From the NCBI GenBank assembly GCA_015056495.1, contig SVGC01000003.1, positions 1-64,000 of the forward strand: a stretch of 64,000 nt of DNA, given 5' to 3'. Source of the stretch: Butyrivibrio sp. (GTDB lineage Bacteria; Bacillota; Clostridia; Lachnospirales; Lachnospiraceae). Both the position numbers and the translations under genes were made by a program. The notes beneath the pieces were generated by a model, which saw nothing but the letters and a program-made list of their open reading frames with translations, did no database searches and was not told the DNA's origin. Of this stretch, positions 54,469 to 61,920 are shown piece after piece. The first letter of the stretch is position 1. Every line of letters starts with the position of its first letter.

Positions 54469-55263
54469 TTATTCAGCATCTATGATATTTTCAGCCATTT
54501 CAAATAGATCGTCTGATGTCATATCAATATTGAATCCCATGATTATGTAGGTCACGTTGTCTAGTTCAAAGGTAACATTGCTGACATAATCTGTCTGTCT
54601 TTCGTCGCTTCCAATGCTGATAAAAAAGTGTGCATCAGATTCTTCACGGGCTCTTTCATCAGCTGTAGCTTCCTCGTCAACCGGAAGTGATAAGTATTCG
54701 TCGTAGTTATAGTGGAGAGTTATACCTTCGTATTCCTTGGTAGCTGTATCTCTGTTGCTGTCAGAATCCTCACCACCTGAATAATACATTTCAGAAGGAT
54801 TCATAGAAACGAATATATTAGGTAAGCCGTCTTTTTCATATTCAATTCTAATTGATTTATAGCTTGCAAGTCTGTTGAAATCATCATCCATAGTGCTGGA
54901 CTTGGTTACTTCCATCGTCTTCAGTGTGTAGCCATTGGCAAAAGATTTTACCGCAGCAACATCGATGCCAGCTTCCTTCTCCAGTTTGGTAAGCTTTTCA
55001 AAATTGCCGGTTTTAGTTCCAAAGTATATATCACTAACTATTCCTGTTGCCTTGCCACTGGCCAGTACTGTTGTACCAAATACCATAACGCATGCCGCTA
55101 CAATGATAGCAGCTTTCTTAATGCCTATTTTTCTTTTCATAGAGCCTTCCCTTCTGATAGAACTTACTTTTGTTAAGTTTTTTATCAATTGTTCTTTTTG
55201 GTCATCAGAAAGAGTGATCTGGTTCATGGATTCAATATATTCTTGATTTCTATCTATATTCAT
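54469..55263 (-). CDS. Anti-sigma factor-like membrane protein (DUF4179-type)
   Basis: A 264-residue protein with a cytoplasmic N-terminus of about 45 residues that could bind sigma (NQEYIESMNQITLSDDQKEQ), one transmembrane helix (KKAAIIVAACVMVFGTTVLA), and an external domain of about 190 residues. It lies 18 bases downstream of an ECF sigma factor gene and is probably co-transcribed with it; the pairing is the main evidence for an anti-sigma role. The external part would be the signal receiver. Confidence 0.72.
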   Translation of the reverse strand: MNIDRNQEYIESMNQITLSDDQKEQLIKNLTKVSSIRREGSMKRKIGIKKAAIIVAACVMVFGTTVLASGKATGIVSDIYFGTKTGNFEKLTKLEKEAGIDVAAVKSFANGYTLKTMEVTKSSTMDDDFNRLASYKSIRIEYEKDGLPNIFVSMNPSEMYYSGGEDSDSNRDTATKEYEGITLHYNYDEYLSLPVDEEATADERAREESDAHFFISIGSDERQTDYVSNVTFELDNVTYIIMGFNIDMTSDDLFEMAENIIDAE

Positions 55264-55281
55264 TTGCTTTCTCCTGTAGAT

Positions 55282-55776
55282 TTATGCATTTGCACTTTTG
55301 TTGTTTTCTAGATCATTCATGATAGAAAGTTTTAATTTCTTGCGCCCACGAGAAAGATATACATTTACTACAGATTCGTTTTTTCCTAAAATATGAGCTA
55401 TTTCTCTTACGGAGTACCCTTCATAGTAGTAAAGATATATACTGATCCGATAGTTTCTGGGCAGTCTTTTGATTTCATCCAGGATTCCACAATCTTGATC
55501 AGAAGCAGCCCTTATCTCAGTAGCTTCATCCAAGCTTGTAGTTTTCCTAAAAAAGGCACTTTTCAATTCGTTCTTACACATATTTATGGTAGTCCTGATA
55601 AGCCATGCCTTTTCATGGTCCATGCTATCAAAATGAGGATCTGTGGTGATGTATTTGACGAATACTGCCTGGCAGATGTCTTCTGCGTCAGTTCTGCTTC
55701 CAAGGTAATTTGCCCCAATGCGCAGAATCATATCTGAATAACTCTTGACCAGACGTCTTGCTTCTTTCTCCTCCAT
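55282..55776 (-). CDS. RNA polymerase sigma factor, ECF type
   Basis: About 164 residues from the ATG at 55776; the open frame runs 21 codons further without an SD. It has region 2 (LGSRTDAEDICQAVFVKYI, then KAWLIRTTINMCKNEL) and region 4 (LPRNYRISIYLYYYEGYSVREIAHILGKNESVVNVYLSRGRKKL), with no regions 1 or 3, typical of ECF factors. The signal likely comes through the membrane protein encoded next. Target promoters, often including its own, were not identified. Confidence 0.9.
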   Translation of the reverse strand: MEEKEARRLVKSYSDMILRIGANYLGSRTDAEDICQAVFVKYITTDPHFDSMDHEKAWLIRTTINMCKNELKSAFFRKTTSLDEATEIRAASDQDCGILDEIKRLPRNYRISIYLYYYEGYSVREIAHILGKNESVVNVYLSRGRKKLKLSIMNDLENNKSANA

Positions 55777-55930
55777 GTGCTTACTCTCTTTCTGATTTAT
55801 TAGAAGGCCTTCTACATATAATACAATTCTAACAAGCAAAACCTAACACTATGAAAAATATTTTTTCATCTAATCATTAGATGCAACACTTGATGTTTAG
55901 TATGTTATGGAAAAAAATAGAATTGCAACA

Positions 55931-55967
55931 AAAAAACGGATTTGAGAGATTCCCAAATCCGCTTTTT
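55931..55967 (-). terminator. Terminator of tRNA-Pro
   Basis: On the minus strand the stem CGGATTTG/CAAATCCG, followed by a long T run, starts 7 bases beyond the tRNA 3' end. Confidence 0.75.
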
Positions 55968-55973
55968 ACTAAA

Positions 55974-56047
55974 TCGAGGCGACAAGATTCGAACTTGCGG
56001 CCTCTGCGTCCCGAACGCAGCGCTCTACCAAACTGAGCCACGCCTCG
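55974..56047 (-). tRNA. tRNA-Pro (anticodon CGG)
   Basis: On the minus strand: acceptor CGAGGCG pairing with CGCCTCG, D-arm GCTCAGTTTGGTAGAGC, anticodon stem CTGCG/CGCAG with the loop TTCGGGA (anticodon CGG, reads CCG), T-arm GCAAG-TTCGAAT-CTTGT. The CCA end is not encoded, so the cca gene product is needed. The window's T-box on proS monitors the proline isoacceptors but uses a CCT specifier, not CCG. Confidence 0.95.
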
Positions 56048-56162
56048 ACATGCATATTAGATAATACAATAATTAGCATTTTTTTTCAAGTAATGTATAG
56101 CTTAAGGTGTATTGAAAAAGAAATCGTGATATACTGACTAGGTTATTAAGAGGAGAGAAAGT

Positions 56163-57521
56163 ATGTCAGAAAAAAGAGAAGAGAATAAGATGGGTGTGAT
56201 GCCTGTCAAACAGTTAATTATTTCAATGTCATTACCAATGATGATATCAATGTTGGTACAGGCGCTTTACAATGTAGTTGATAGTATATTTGTAGCTAAG
56301 ATTAGCGAAGATGCCCTTACTGCGGTTACACTGGCATTTCCGATGCAGAACCTGATGATTGCGCTTGCATCTGGAACGGGTGTTGGTATCAATTCGCTAT
56401 TATCAAGGTCGCTTGGTGAAAAGAAATTTGACAGGTCAGATGCGGCAGCTAATACTGGTATCTTGTTGACCATATTAAATTTCGTTATATTCCTTTTAGC
56501 TGGTATATTTGGAGCCAGAGCCTTTATTGCTTCGCAGACAAGCGATGTTGCCATTATTGAGGATGGAGCAGTTTATTTAGGAATTGTTACAACACTATCA
56601 CTTGGACTTTTTTGTCAGGTAACTTTTGAAAGATTATTGCAGTCAACTGGAAGGACAGTTTACAGCATGATTTCACAGCTGACAGGAGCGGTGATAAATA
56701 TTATTTTTGACCCAATCATGATTTTTGGACTTTTTGGTTGTCCAGCCTTTGGCGTAGCAGGTGCGGCATTTGCAACTGTACTCGGACAGACTGTGGCAGC
56801 AGCAGTAGGACTTGTGCTGAACTTGAAATTTAACCATGATATAACGATCAGATTATCAAATATAATAAGGCCAAAAGCTGATGTTGTAGGACAGATATAT
56901 ATGGTAGGTGTTCCATCGATCCTTATGATGTCAATTGGATCGGTCATGACTTATCTTATGAATCAGATACTTATTGCCTTTTCTACAACGGCAGCAGCGG
57001 TTTTTGGTGTATATTTCAAGCTACAGAGCTTCTTCTTCATGCCTATTTTTGGTATGAACAACGGTGTTATACCTGTGCTTGCATATAATTATGGAGCCAA
57101 AAATAAAAAGAGAATTGATGATGCCTTGAAGTTTGCATTTGCATTAGCTATAAGCATTATGATTGTTGGAACAATAGTATTTGAACTTATTCCAGGAGTG
57201 CTACTCAAGATGTTCGATGCATCAGATGATATGCTTGCAATTGGTATCCCGGCACTCAGGATCATTGCAGTGCATTTCCCAATTGCGGCGGCTTCAATTG
57301 TTATGGGCTCAATATTTCAGGCATTTGCCAAGAGTATTTACTCTCTGTTCGTATCAATAGGAAGACAGCTTGTAGTACTTATTCCGGTGGCTTATCTACT
57401 GTCACTTACAGGTAATTTAAATGCTGTATGGTTTGCATTCCCAATAGCAGAAGTAGTTTCATTTATTTTATCATTAACATTCTTTAGGATAGTGTACAGA
57501 TCAACTGTTGAAAAGATGTAA
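56163..57521 (+). CDS. MATE family efflux transporter
   Basis: A 452-residue membrane protein with about twelve hydrophobic helices in two repeats. MATE signatures are LIISMSLPMMISMLVQALYN with VDSIFVAKI at the N-terminus, FPMQNLMIALASGTGVGINS, and FKLQSFFFMPIFGMNNGVIP with VLAYNYGAKNKKRIDDALK in the second half. It should export cationic drugs or metabolites by Na+ or H+ antiport. AGGAG before the ATG; single gene with its own terminator. Confidence 0.93.
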   Translation: MSEKREENKMGVMPVKQLIISMSLPMMISMLVQALYNVVDSIFVAKISEDALTAVTLAFPMQNLMIALASGTGVGINSLLSRSLGEKKFDRSDAAANTGILLTILNFVIFLLAGIFGARAFIASQTSDVAIIEDGAVYLGIVTTLSLGLFCQVTFERLLQSTGRTVYSMISQLTGAVINIIFDPIMIFGLFGCPAFGVAGAAFATVLGQTVAAAVGLVLNLKFNHDITIRLSNIIRPKADVVGQIYMVGVPSILMMSIGSVMTYLMNQILIAFSTTAAAVFGVYFKLQSFFFMPIFGMNNGVIPVLAYNYGAKNKKRIDDALKFAFALAISIMIVGTIVFELIPGVLLKMFDASDDMLAIGIPALRIIAVHFPIAAASIVMGSIFQAFAKSIYSLFVSIGRQLVVLIPVAYLLSLTGNLNAVWFAFPIAEVVSFILSLTFFRIVYRSTVEKM

Positions 57522-57526
57522 TAAAA

Positions 57527-57566
57527 AAGCAATTTCTATTTTGTTAAGAGTAGAAATTGCTTTTCT
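57527..57566 (+). terminator. Terminator of the MATE gene
   Basis: AAGCAATTTCTA (57527-57538) pairs perfectly with TAGAAATTGCTT (57551-57562), followed by TTCTTATT. Confidence 0.75.
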
Positions 57567-57638
57567 TATTATCTGTATATTTTTCAGAAAAAAACTATTG
57601 GCTACCACAGATAAGTGATAGACAATTAAAAATCAAAA

Positions 57639-58859
57639 TCAGATTTCATCAACCACCTGAAAGATCAGGAACTTGAGGTAGTATGATGTGTCATTCGCCC
57701 AGAGAATAGGGTGATCTGCAGCCTGCTGACGGAATTCCACCTGACGAAGTCTCTTATGGGCATCTCTTGCAGCCTCGCCAATTGTTTTTATAAAAAGCTG
57801 CTCATCCATGAAGTGTGAGCATGAACATGTGGCCAGGAAACCACCATTTTTAACAAGTCTCATGCCTCGGATATTGATTTCTCTGTAACCAGTGACAGCC
57901 TTCTTTATAGACGCTCTTGATTTGGTAAATGCAGGAGGGTCCAGGATTACCACGTCAAATAGTTCTTTTTGGGCTTCAAGCTCAGGTAATAAGTCAAAAA
58001 CGTCTGCGCACTTGAAAGATACAATATCTTCAAGATGATTAAGCTTGGCATTTTCTTTTGCCTGCTCAATTCCAAGGTCTGAAGCATCTACTGCAAGAAC
58101 AGAACTTGCACCTGCTGCTGCAGCATTTAGGGCAAAAGAGCCTGTGTGAGTGAAGCAGTCTAAGACCTTTTTATCCTTACAGAAACGTCTTATAGCCATA
58201 CGGTTATTTTTCTGATCAAGGAAAAATCCAGTTTTCTGACCGTTTTCAACATCAACAAAGTAATGTACACCATTTTCAACTATCTCTACCTTGGTATCAA
58301 ATGATTCACCGATAAAGCCCTTTGTTCGTGGAAGCCCTTCAAGTTCTCTTACTTTGGCATCACTTCGCTCATATACACCACGAACTTTTATGCCATCTGC
58401 AGCAAGGACTTCCTTAAGATCGTTGATGATAAGTTCTTTCATCTTGTCAGTACCAAGAGCAAGGGACTCAATTACAAGAACATCTTCAAATTTATCAACT
58501 GTTATACCAGGCAGAAAATCAGCTTCTCCAAAGATAACTCGACAAGAAGAAGTATCAATTACCTCTTTTCTATAATTCCAGGCATTCTCAACTCTTGTTT
58601 TGATGAGCTCAGGAGTTACAGGATGATCTTTTTTCCTGGACATAAGGCGAACACGGATAGTGGAGTGGGAGTTGATAAATCCATAGCCCATGAAATAATC
58701 ATCAAAGTCATGGACTTCAACGATATCACCATCATTGTAGTTGCCAACTACGCGGTCGATCTCATTATCAAATACCCATAGGCCGCCAGCCTTGATCGTG
58801 CGGCCTTCGCCCTTTCTCAGTATTACTTTTGCATCTGGAATAGATATATTATTACTCAT
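57639..58859 (-). CDS. Class I rRNA (cytosine-C5) methyltransferase, RlmI-like
   Basis: About 406 residues from the ATG at 58859; a TTG two codons upstream is open and no clear SD is seen. It has an N-terminal PUA domain (KGEGRTIKAGGLWVFDNEI), a central EEHEE-like domain, and a C-terminal Rossmann methyltransferase: VLDCFTHTGSFALNAAAAGAS (SAM motif I), VILDPPAFTKS (catalytic-site motif), TCSCSHFMD with the likely catalytic Cys. In E. coli RlmI methylates C1962 of 23S rRNA; the same target is inferred. Confidence 0.87.
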   Translation of the reverse strand: MSNNISIPDAKVILRKGEGRTIKAGGLWVFDNEIDRVVGNYNDGDIVEVHDFDDYFMGYGFINSHSTIRVRLMSRKKDHPVTPELIKTRVENAWNYRKEVIDTSSCRVIFGEADFLPGITVDKFEDVLVIESLALGTDKMKELIINDLKEVLAADGIKVRGVYERSDAKVRELEGLPRTKGFIGESFDTKVEIVENGVHYFVDVENGQKTGFFLDQKNNRMAIRRFCKDKKVLDCFTHTGSFALNAAAAGASSVLAVDASDLGIEQAKENAKLNHLEDIVSFKCADVFDLLPELEAQKELFDVVILDPPAFTKSRASIKKAVTGYREINIRGMRLVKNGGFLATCSCSHFMDEQLFIKTIGEAARDAHKRLRQVEFRQQAADHPILWANDTSYYLKFLIFQVVDEI

Positions 58860-59106
58860 TTTCAATAAAAGCGCAGAATCAATACGCTACCTTTCTGTTA
58901 GTTCTATGATTGTAAATCTAAAAAAACTCTGTGTAAATGAAAAGTTGAAAAAACTATCATTGCAGAATAAAATATGTTACAAGTTATCGATAGGTTTTGC
59001 ATAACATAATTTATGAATCTACTGTGTGAGCTAATAGATTATAGTAATTATAAATGATTATTGTTTTATCAGCAAAATTTTATGCCATAAAAAGGGAGAT
59101 ACTCAC

Positions 59107-59925
59107 ATGATCCAGGATATAGCACCATCAATTTATAATAATGAATATGTTCCTCGCCAGCCTCAGGATGAGGATTATGTATTTATATTTAACGGAAGGA
59201 CAATTCTGTGCAGAGTTGAAAATGAAAGAATAATATGTCCAAAGGTAAAAGAAATCGGAGCAGCTAATCTTCAATTTCTCTTTGTGATCAATGAGAGCAG
59301 TGATTACCTCTTTTTTGGAGAGGATGCTCCTCAGATAGACGGCTATTCCTATGAGAATGTTTCTATCTTAAGGCGTATCCAGCCTAAGTTACTGTGCTTT
59401 GCAGGAATGACAGCATTTCATCTGTATACATGGTATTCCAATAATAAGTATTGTGGCAGATGCGGCAGCAGGACCATTGTTTATGATAAAGAAAGAGCCA
59501 TGAAATGCCCTGACTGCGGCAATATAATATATCCTCGTATATCACCGGCAGTCATCGTGGCTATTACTAATGGAGAAAAAATAGTGATGACAAGATATGC
59601 CGGCAGAGAATATAAAGGCAGATCACTGGTTGCAGGCTTTTGTGAAATAGGAGAAACCCTGGAAGATACTGTAAAAAGAGAAGTAATGGAAGAAGTAGGT
59701 CTGTCCGTAAAAAATATTAGATATTATAAGAGCCAGCCTTGGGGATTTGACGGCGGACTCCTAATGGGCTTTTATTGTGATCTTGATGGTAGTGACAAGA
59801 TAAAGCTTGAGGAAGATGAGCTTGCAATTGCAGAATGGGTCGATAGAAAAGATATAACAGACGAGCACAAGCATCTGAGTCTGACAGAAGAGATGATAAT
59901 GAGATTTAGAGCGGGTTTGGAGTAA
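59107..59925 (+). CDS. nudC: NAD+ diphosphatase / NAD-capped RNA hydrolase NudC
   Basis: A 272-residue Nudix hydrolase. The middle zinc ribbon is CGRCGSR...CPDCGN, then YPRISPAVIVAI and the Nudix box beginning GFCEIGETLEDTVKREVMEE, and the downstream SQPWGFDGGLLMGF, which is the SQPWPFPxS motif that marks NADH pyrophosphatases. It splits NAD(H) and removes NAD caps from RNA. The ATG is preceded by GGGAG. It stands alone. Confidence 0.93.
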   Translation: MIQDIAPSIYNNEYVPRQPQDEDYVFIFNGRTILCRVENERIICPKVKEIGAANLQFLFVINESSDYLFFGEDAPQIDGYSYENVSILRRIQPKLLCFAGMTAFHLYTWYSNNKYCGRCGSRTIVYDKERAMKCPDCGNIIYPRISPAVIVAITNGEKIVMTRYAGREYKGRSLVAGFCEIGETLEDTVKREVMEEVGLSVKNIRYYKSQPWGFDGGLLMGFYCDLDGSDKIKLEEDELAIAEWVDRKDITDEHKHLSLTEEMIMRFRAGLE

Positions 59926-60026
59926 GACGCTCTTAGTATATAACTTATAATAGCGACAATAAAAAAACGATATGATACAGATATAAAAAAACTGAAAATT
60001 TTTTTGAAAAAATTTTAAAAAAGGCG

Positions 60027-60055
60027 TTGACATTAAATCTATATTAGAGTAATAT
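60027..60055 (+). promoter_or_regulatory. Promoter of tRNA-Gly
   Basis: TTGACA (60027-60032), a 17-base spacer and TAATAT (60050-60055). The leader before the tRNA contains a small hairpin, TCGCTG...CAGCGA (about 60064-60086). Confidence 0.7.
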
Positions 60056-60109
60056 ACTACTTGTCGCTGCGGTACACGACAGCGAAACAAAAGAATATCT
60101 CTTATAAAT

Positions 60110-60182
60110 GCGATAGTAGCTTAGTTGGTAAAGCGCCACCTTGCCAAGGTGGAGACCGCGGGTTCGAGCCCCGTCTATCGCT
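60110..60182 (+). tRNA. tRNA-Gly (anticodon GCC)
   Basis: Acceptor GCGATAG pairs with CTATCGC, D-arm GCTTAGTTGGTAAAGC, anticodon stem CCACC/GGTGG with loop TTGCCAA (anticodon GCC), T-arm GCGGG-TTCGAGC-CCCGT. No CCA is encoded. It sits at the left border of the small accessory patch with the Abi_2 gene; tRNA-Gly genes are common integration sites, but I found no duplicated 3' end. Confidence 0.95.
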
Positions 60183-60194
60183 CTTTTTGTTCAA

Positions 60195-60262
60195 ACGCCG
60201 GAAAACCTAGTATTTATGGGCTTTCTGGTGTTTTTTTATTTGCCCCAAAATCACGATTTTGG
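60195..60262 (+). terminator. tRNA-Gly terminator and adjacent hairpin
   Basis: ACGCCGGAAA (60195-60204) pairs, with G-U pairs, with TTTCTGGTGT (60222-60231), followed by seven T. A second perfect hairpin, CCAAAATC-AC-GATTTTGG, lies at 60245-60262. From there to about 60366 the DNA is AT-rich with nothing I can name. Confidence 0.65.
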
Positions 60263-60366
60263 TGTGTATGTGTGTATAGATTCGTTTTGTGCATTTTTAT
60301 AAATAACTCTTTGTTTTATGAAGGCTTAAAAATTACGATATTGTAATTCAAGTTCTAAACTGATAT

Positions 60367-60443
60367 TATAATAATAGTGATCAGGTCGCAGAAACTCGCG
60401 ATGCCTGCGATCGGAAGAAGGACCCACGGGCCCTTCTTTTCTG
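60367..60443 (+). ncRNA. Candidate structured small RNA upstream of Abi_2 gene
   Basis: A consensus -10, TATAAT, lies at 60367-60372, which would start transcription near 60379. From there GGTCGCAG (60384-60391) pairs with CTGCGATC (60405-60412) around AAACTCGCGATGC. Immediately after, AAGAAGG-A-CCC (60415-60425) pairs with GGG-C-CCTTCTT (60428-60438), followed by TTCTGTTTTT, a good intrinsic terminator. The result is a compact RNA of about 65 bases ending 30 bases before the Abi_2 start. No convincing -35 was found. Small RNAs upstream of AbiF-type genes are known; that this is one is inference. Confidence 0.6.
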
Positions 60444-60471
60444 TTTTTATAACACTTTTTAAGGACGACAC

Positions 60472-61413
60472 ATGAAACCAATAAAGCCTTTCCTTACTTA
60501 CACTCAGCAGATACAGCACCTGTCTACTAATAAAGGGCTAATTATAAAAGATGTTCAAGCTGCTGAAAAATCTCTCGAAAAAATATCATATTATGCACTT
60601 ATTGGTGGATATAAGGATTTGTTTTATGACAGAATGAGTCGCACCTATAAAAAAGGAACTACTTTTGATGATGTTCTTGTTCTTTACAATTTTGATGATG
60701 CATTAAGAGATTTGGTTTTCAAGTATATCAGAATCATTGAACAGGAGATGCGATCTCTCATTTCGTATCATTTTTGTGATGCTTATTCTAATATTCAAAG
60801 CGCCTATTTGAATCCTGCTAACTACTACAATACCAAGCATAGCAAAGCAAGTATACCTAAGTTGCTTAAAATATTGAGCTATACTGCCAATACCGATACT
60901 GAGCATGAATATATTGTATATCAACGCAAAACATATGGTAACGTTCCTTTATATGCATTGATGAAAACTCTTACACTTGGCCAGACTTCAAAGATGTATT
61001 CACTATTGTCTCCCTCATTAAAGTCACGTATCAGTCAGCATTTTCCAGGCGTTAATCAATTGGAGCTGTCTATGCACCTTCGACTTTTGACGCACTTTAG
61101 GAATGTTTGTGCCCACAACGAAAGGCTTTTCAGCTATAAAGACAGATATGATATTCCTGATACAGTTTTGCATCAAAAGCTTGGGATTCCCATGCGAGGA
61201 CAACAGTATATTCTTGGTAAAAAAGACTTATTTTCTGTAGTAATATCATTTAGATATTTGCTTTCAAATGAAGACTTTATAGCATTCAAAAAATCATTAA
61301 GTGCACTAATTGCTAAGACAGACAAGAGTTCACCAGTATTATCAGAGAAAATACTTCTTGATTCTATGGGCTTTCCACCGAACTGGAAAATGATAACAAG
61401 GTACAAGAAGTGA
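60472..61413 (+). CDS. Abi_2 (AbiD/AbiF-type) abortive infection protein, HEPN-like
   Basis: A 313-residue cytoplasmic protein of the Abi_2 family, recognised from KPFLTYTQQIQHLSTNKGLI, LEKISYYALIGGYKDLF, YNFDDALRDLVFKYIRIIEQ and THFRNVCAHNERLF. Two RX4-6H motifs of HEPN ribonucleases are visible: R94-x5-H100 in MRSLISYHF and R210-x4-H215 in FRNVCAHNER. Family members confer phage resistance by abortive infection, probably through RNA cleavage. AAGGA precedes the ATG. A small structured RNA candidate lies directly upstream and a broken transposase follows, so this looks like a small defence insert behind tRNA-Gly. RNA-guided or RNA-inhibited control is inference. Confidence 0.85.
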   Translation: MKPIKPFLTYTQQIQHLSTNKGLIIKDVQAAEKSLEKISYYALIGGYKDLFYDRMSRTYKKGTTFDDVLVLYNFDDALRDLVFKYIRIIEQEMRSLISYHFCDAYSNIQSAYLNPANYYNTKHSKASIPKLLKILSYTANTDTEHEYIVYQRKTYGNVPLYALMKTLTLGQTSKMYSLLSPSLKSRISQHFPGVNQLELSMHLRLLTHFRNVCAHNERLFSYKDRYDIPDTVLHQKLGIPMRGQQYILGKKDLFSVVISFRYLLSNEDFIAFKKSLSALIAKTDKSSPVLSEKILLDSMGFPPNWKMITRYKK

Positions 61414-61445
61414 GTTATAAGGCTCATTTCCTGTACCTTGTCATT
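61396..61445 (+). terminator. Terminator overlapping the end of the Abi_2 gene
   Basis: ACAAGGTAC (61396-61404), inside the last codons, pairs with GTACCTTGT (61433-61441). Inner AGTGAG and CTCATT can pair as well, and CATTT follows. Confidence 0.6.
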
Positions 61446-61479
61446 TAATTAGCATATTGCACGTGGTTATTTACTACAT

Positions 61480-61774
61480 TCATACAGACCAGCCAAAATG
61501 CTTTCCAACTTTGATATGTCTAAGTTTATTGTCTGCACCGACGCAGGGCTATCGTCTGCAACAAACAGAGTGTTAAATTCCTATGATGGTGAAGACGGTA
61601 TGCGTGGTTATATCACTACACAGCCAATCAAAAGCGCTTAAAGGATTCCTTCAGGAATGGTGTATGGCAGATGATGGATGGAAACTGGACGGAGAAGATT
61701 CCAAGATTGAATACAAGATATCTGAACTGGACGATGAAAAAGACAGAGAAAAAATCTTCTACAAGACCAGATAA
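61480..61774 (+). pseudogene. IS1634-type transposase remnant, frameshifted
   Basis: One frame from about 61480 reads SKFIVCTDAGLSSATNRVLN, then GMRGYITTQPIKSA and a stop; this is the conserved middle of IS1634/IS4-like DDE transposases, with a catalytic Asp in TDAGL. The continuation KGFLQEWCMADDGWKLDGED is in another frame, starting around 61630, so a single-base shift has broken the gene. It ends at 61772-61774, and the sequence to 61868 looks like further shifted remnant. No terminal inverted repeats found. A scar of a former mobile element next to the Abi_2 gene. Confidence 0.7.
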
Positions 61775-61920
61775 TTCCGACGTTACAGGAAATGGACTTT
61801 TTCTTTCAAAACACTGTCAAAAACAGGATTACCGCTCTTTATCGTCAAACATATATTCATTTTTTTAAACTATAACTCGTCGTGCCGTTACTGTTCAGTT
61901 CCCAATGTTAGTAACCAATA

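Noticed and set aside
61583..61774. Separate small gene of 63 codons
   Set aside because: The product is the second half of the same IS1634-type transposase in a shifted frame, so it is part of the pseudogene.
60110..61920. Duplicated tRNA-Gly 3' end as attachment site of an integrated element
   Set aside because: I looked for a copy of the tRNA 3' end beyond the Abi_2 gene and the transposase remnant and found none; no integrase is present.
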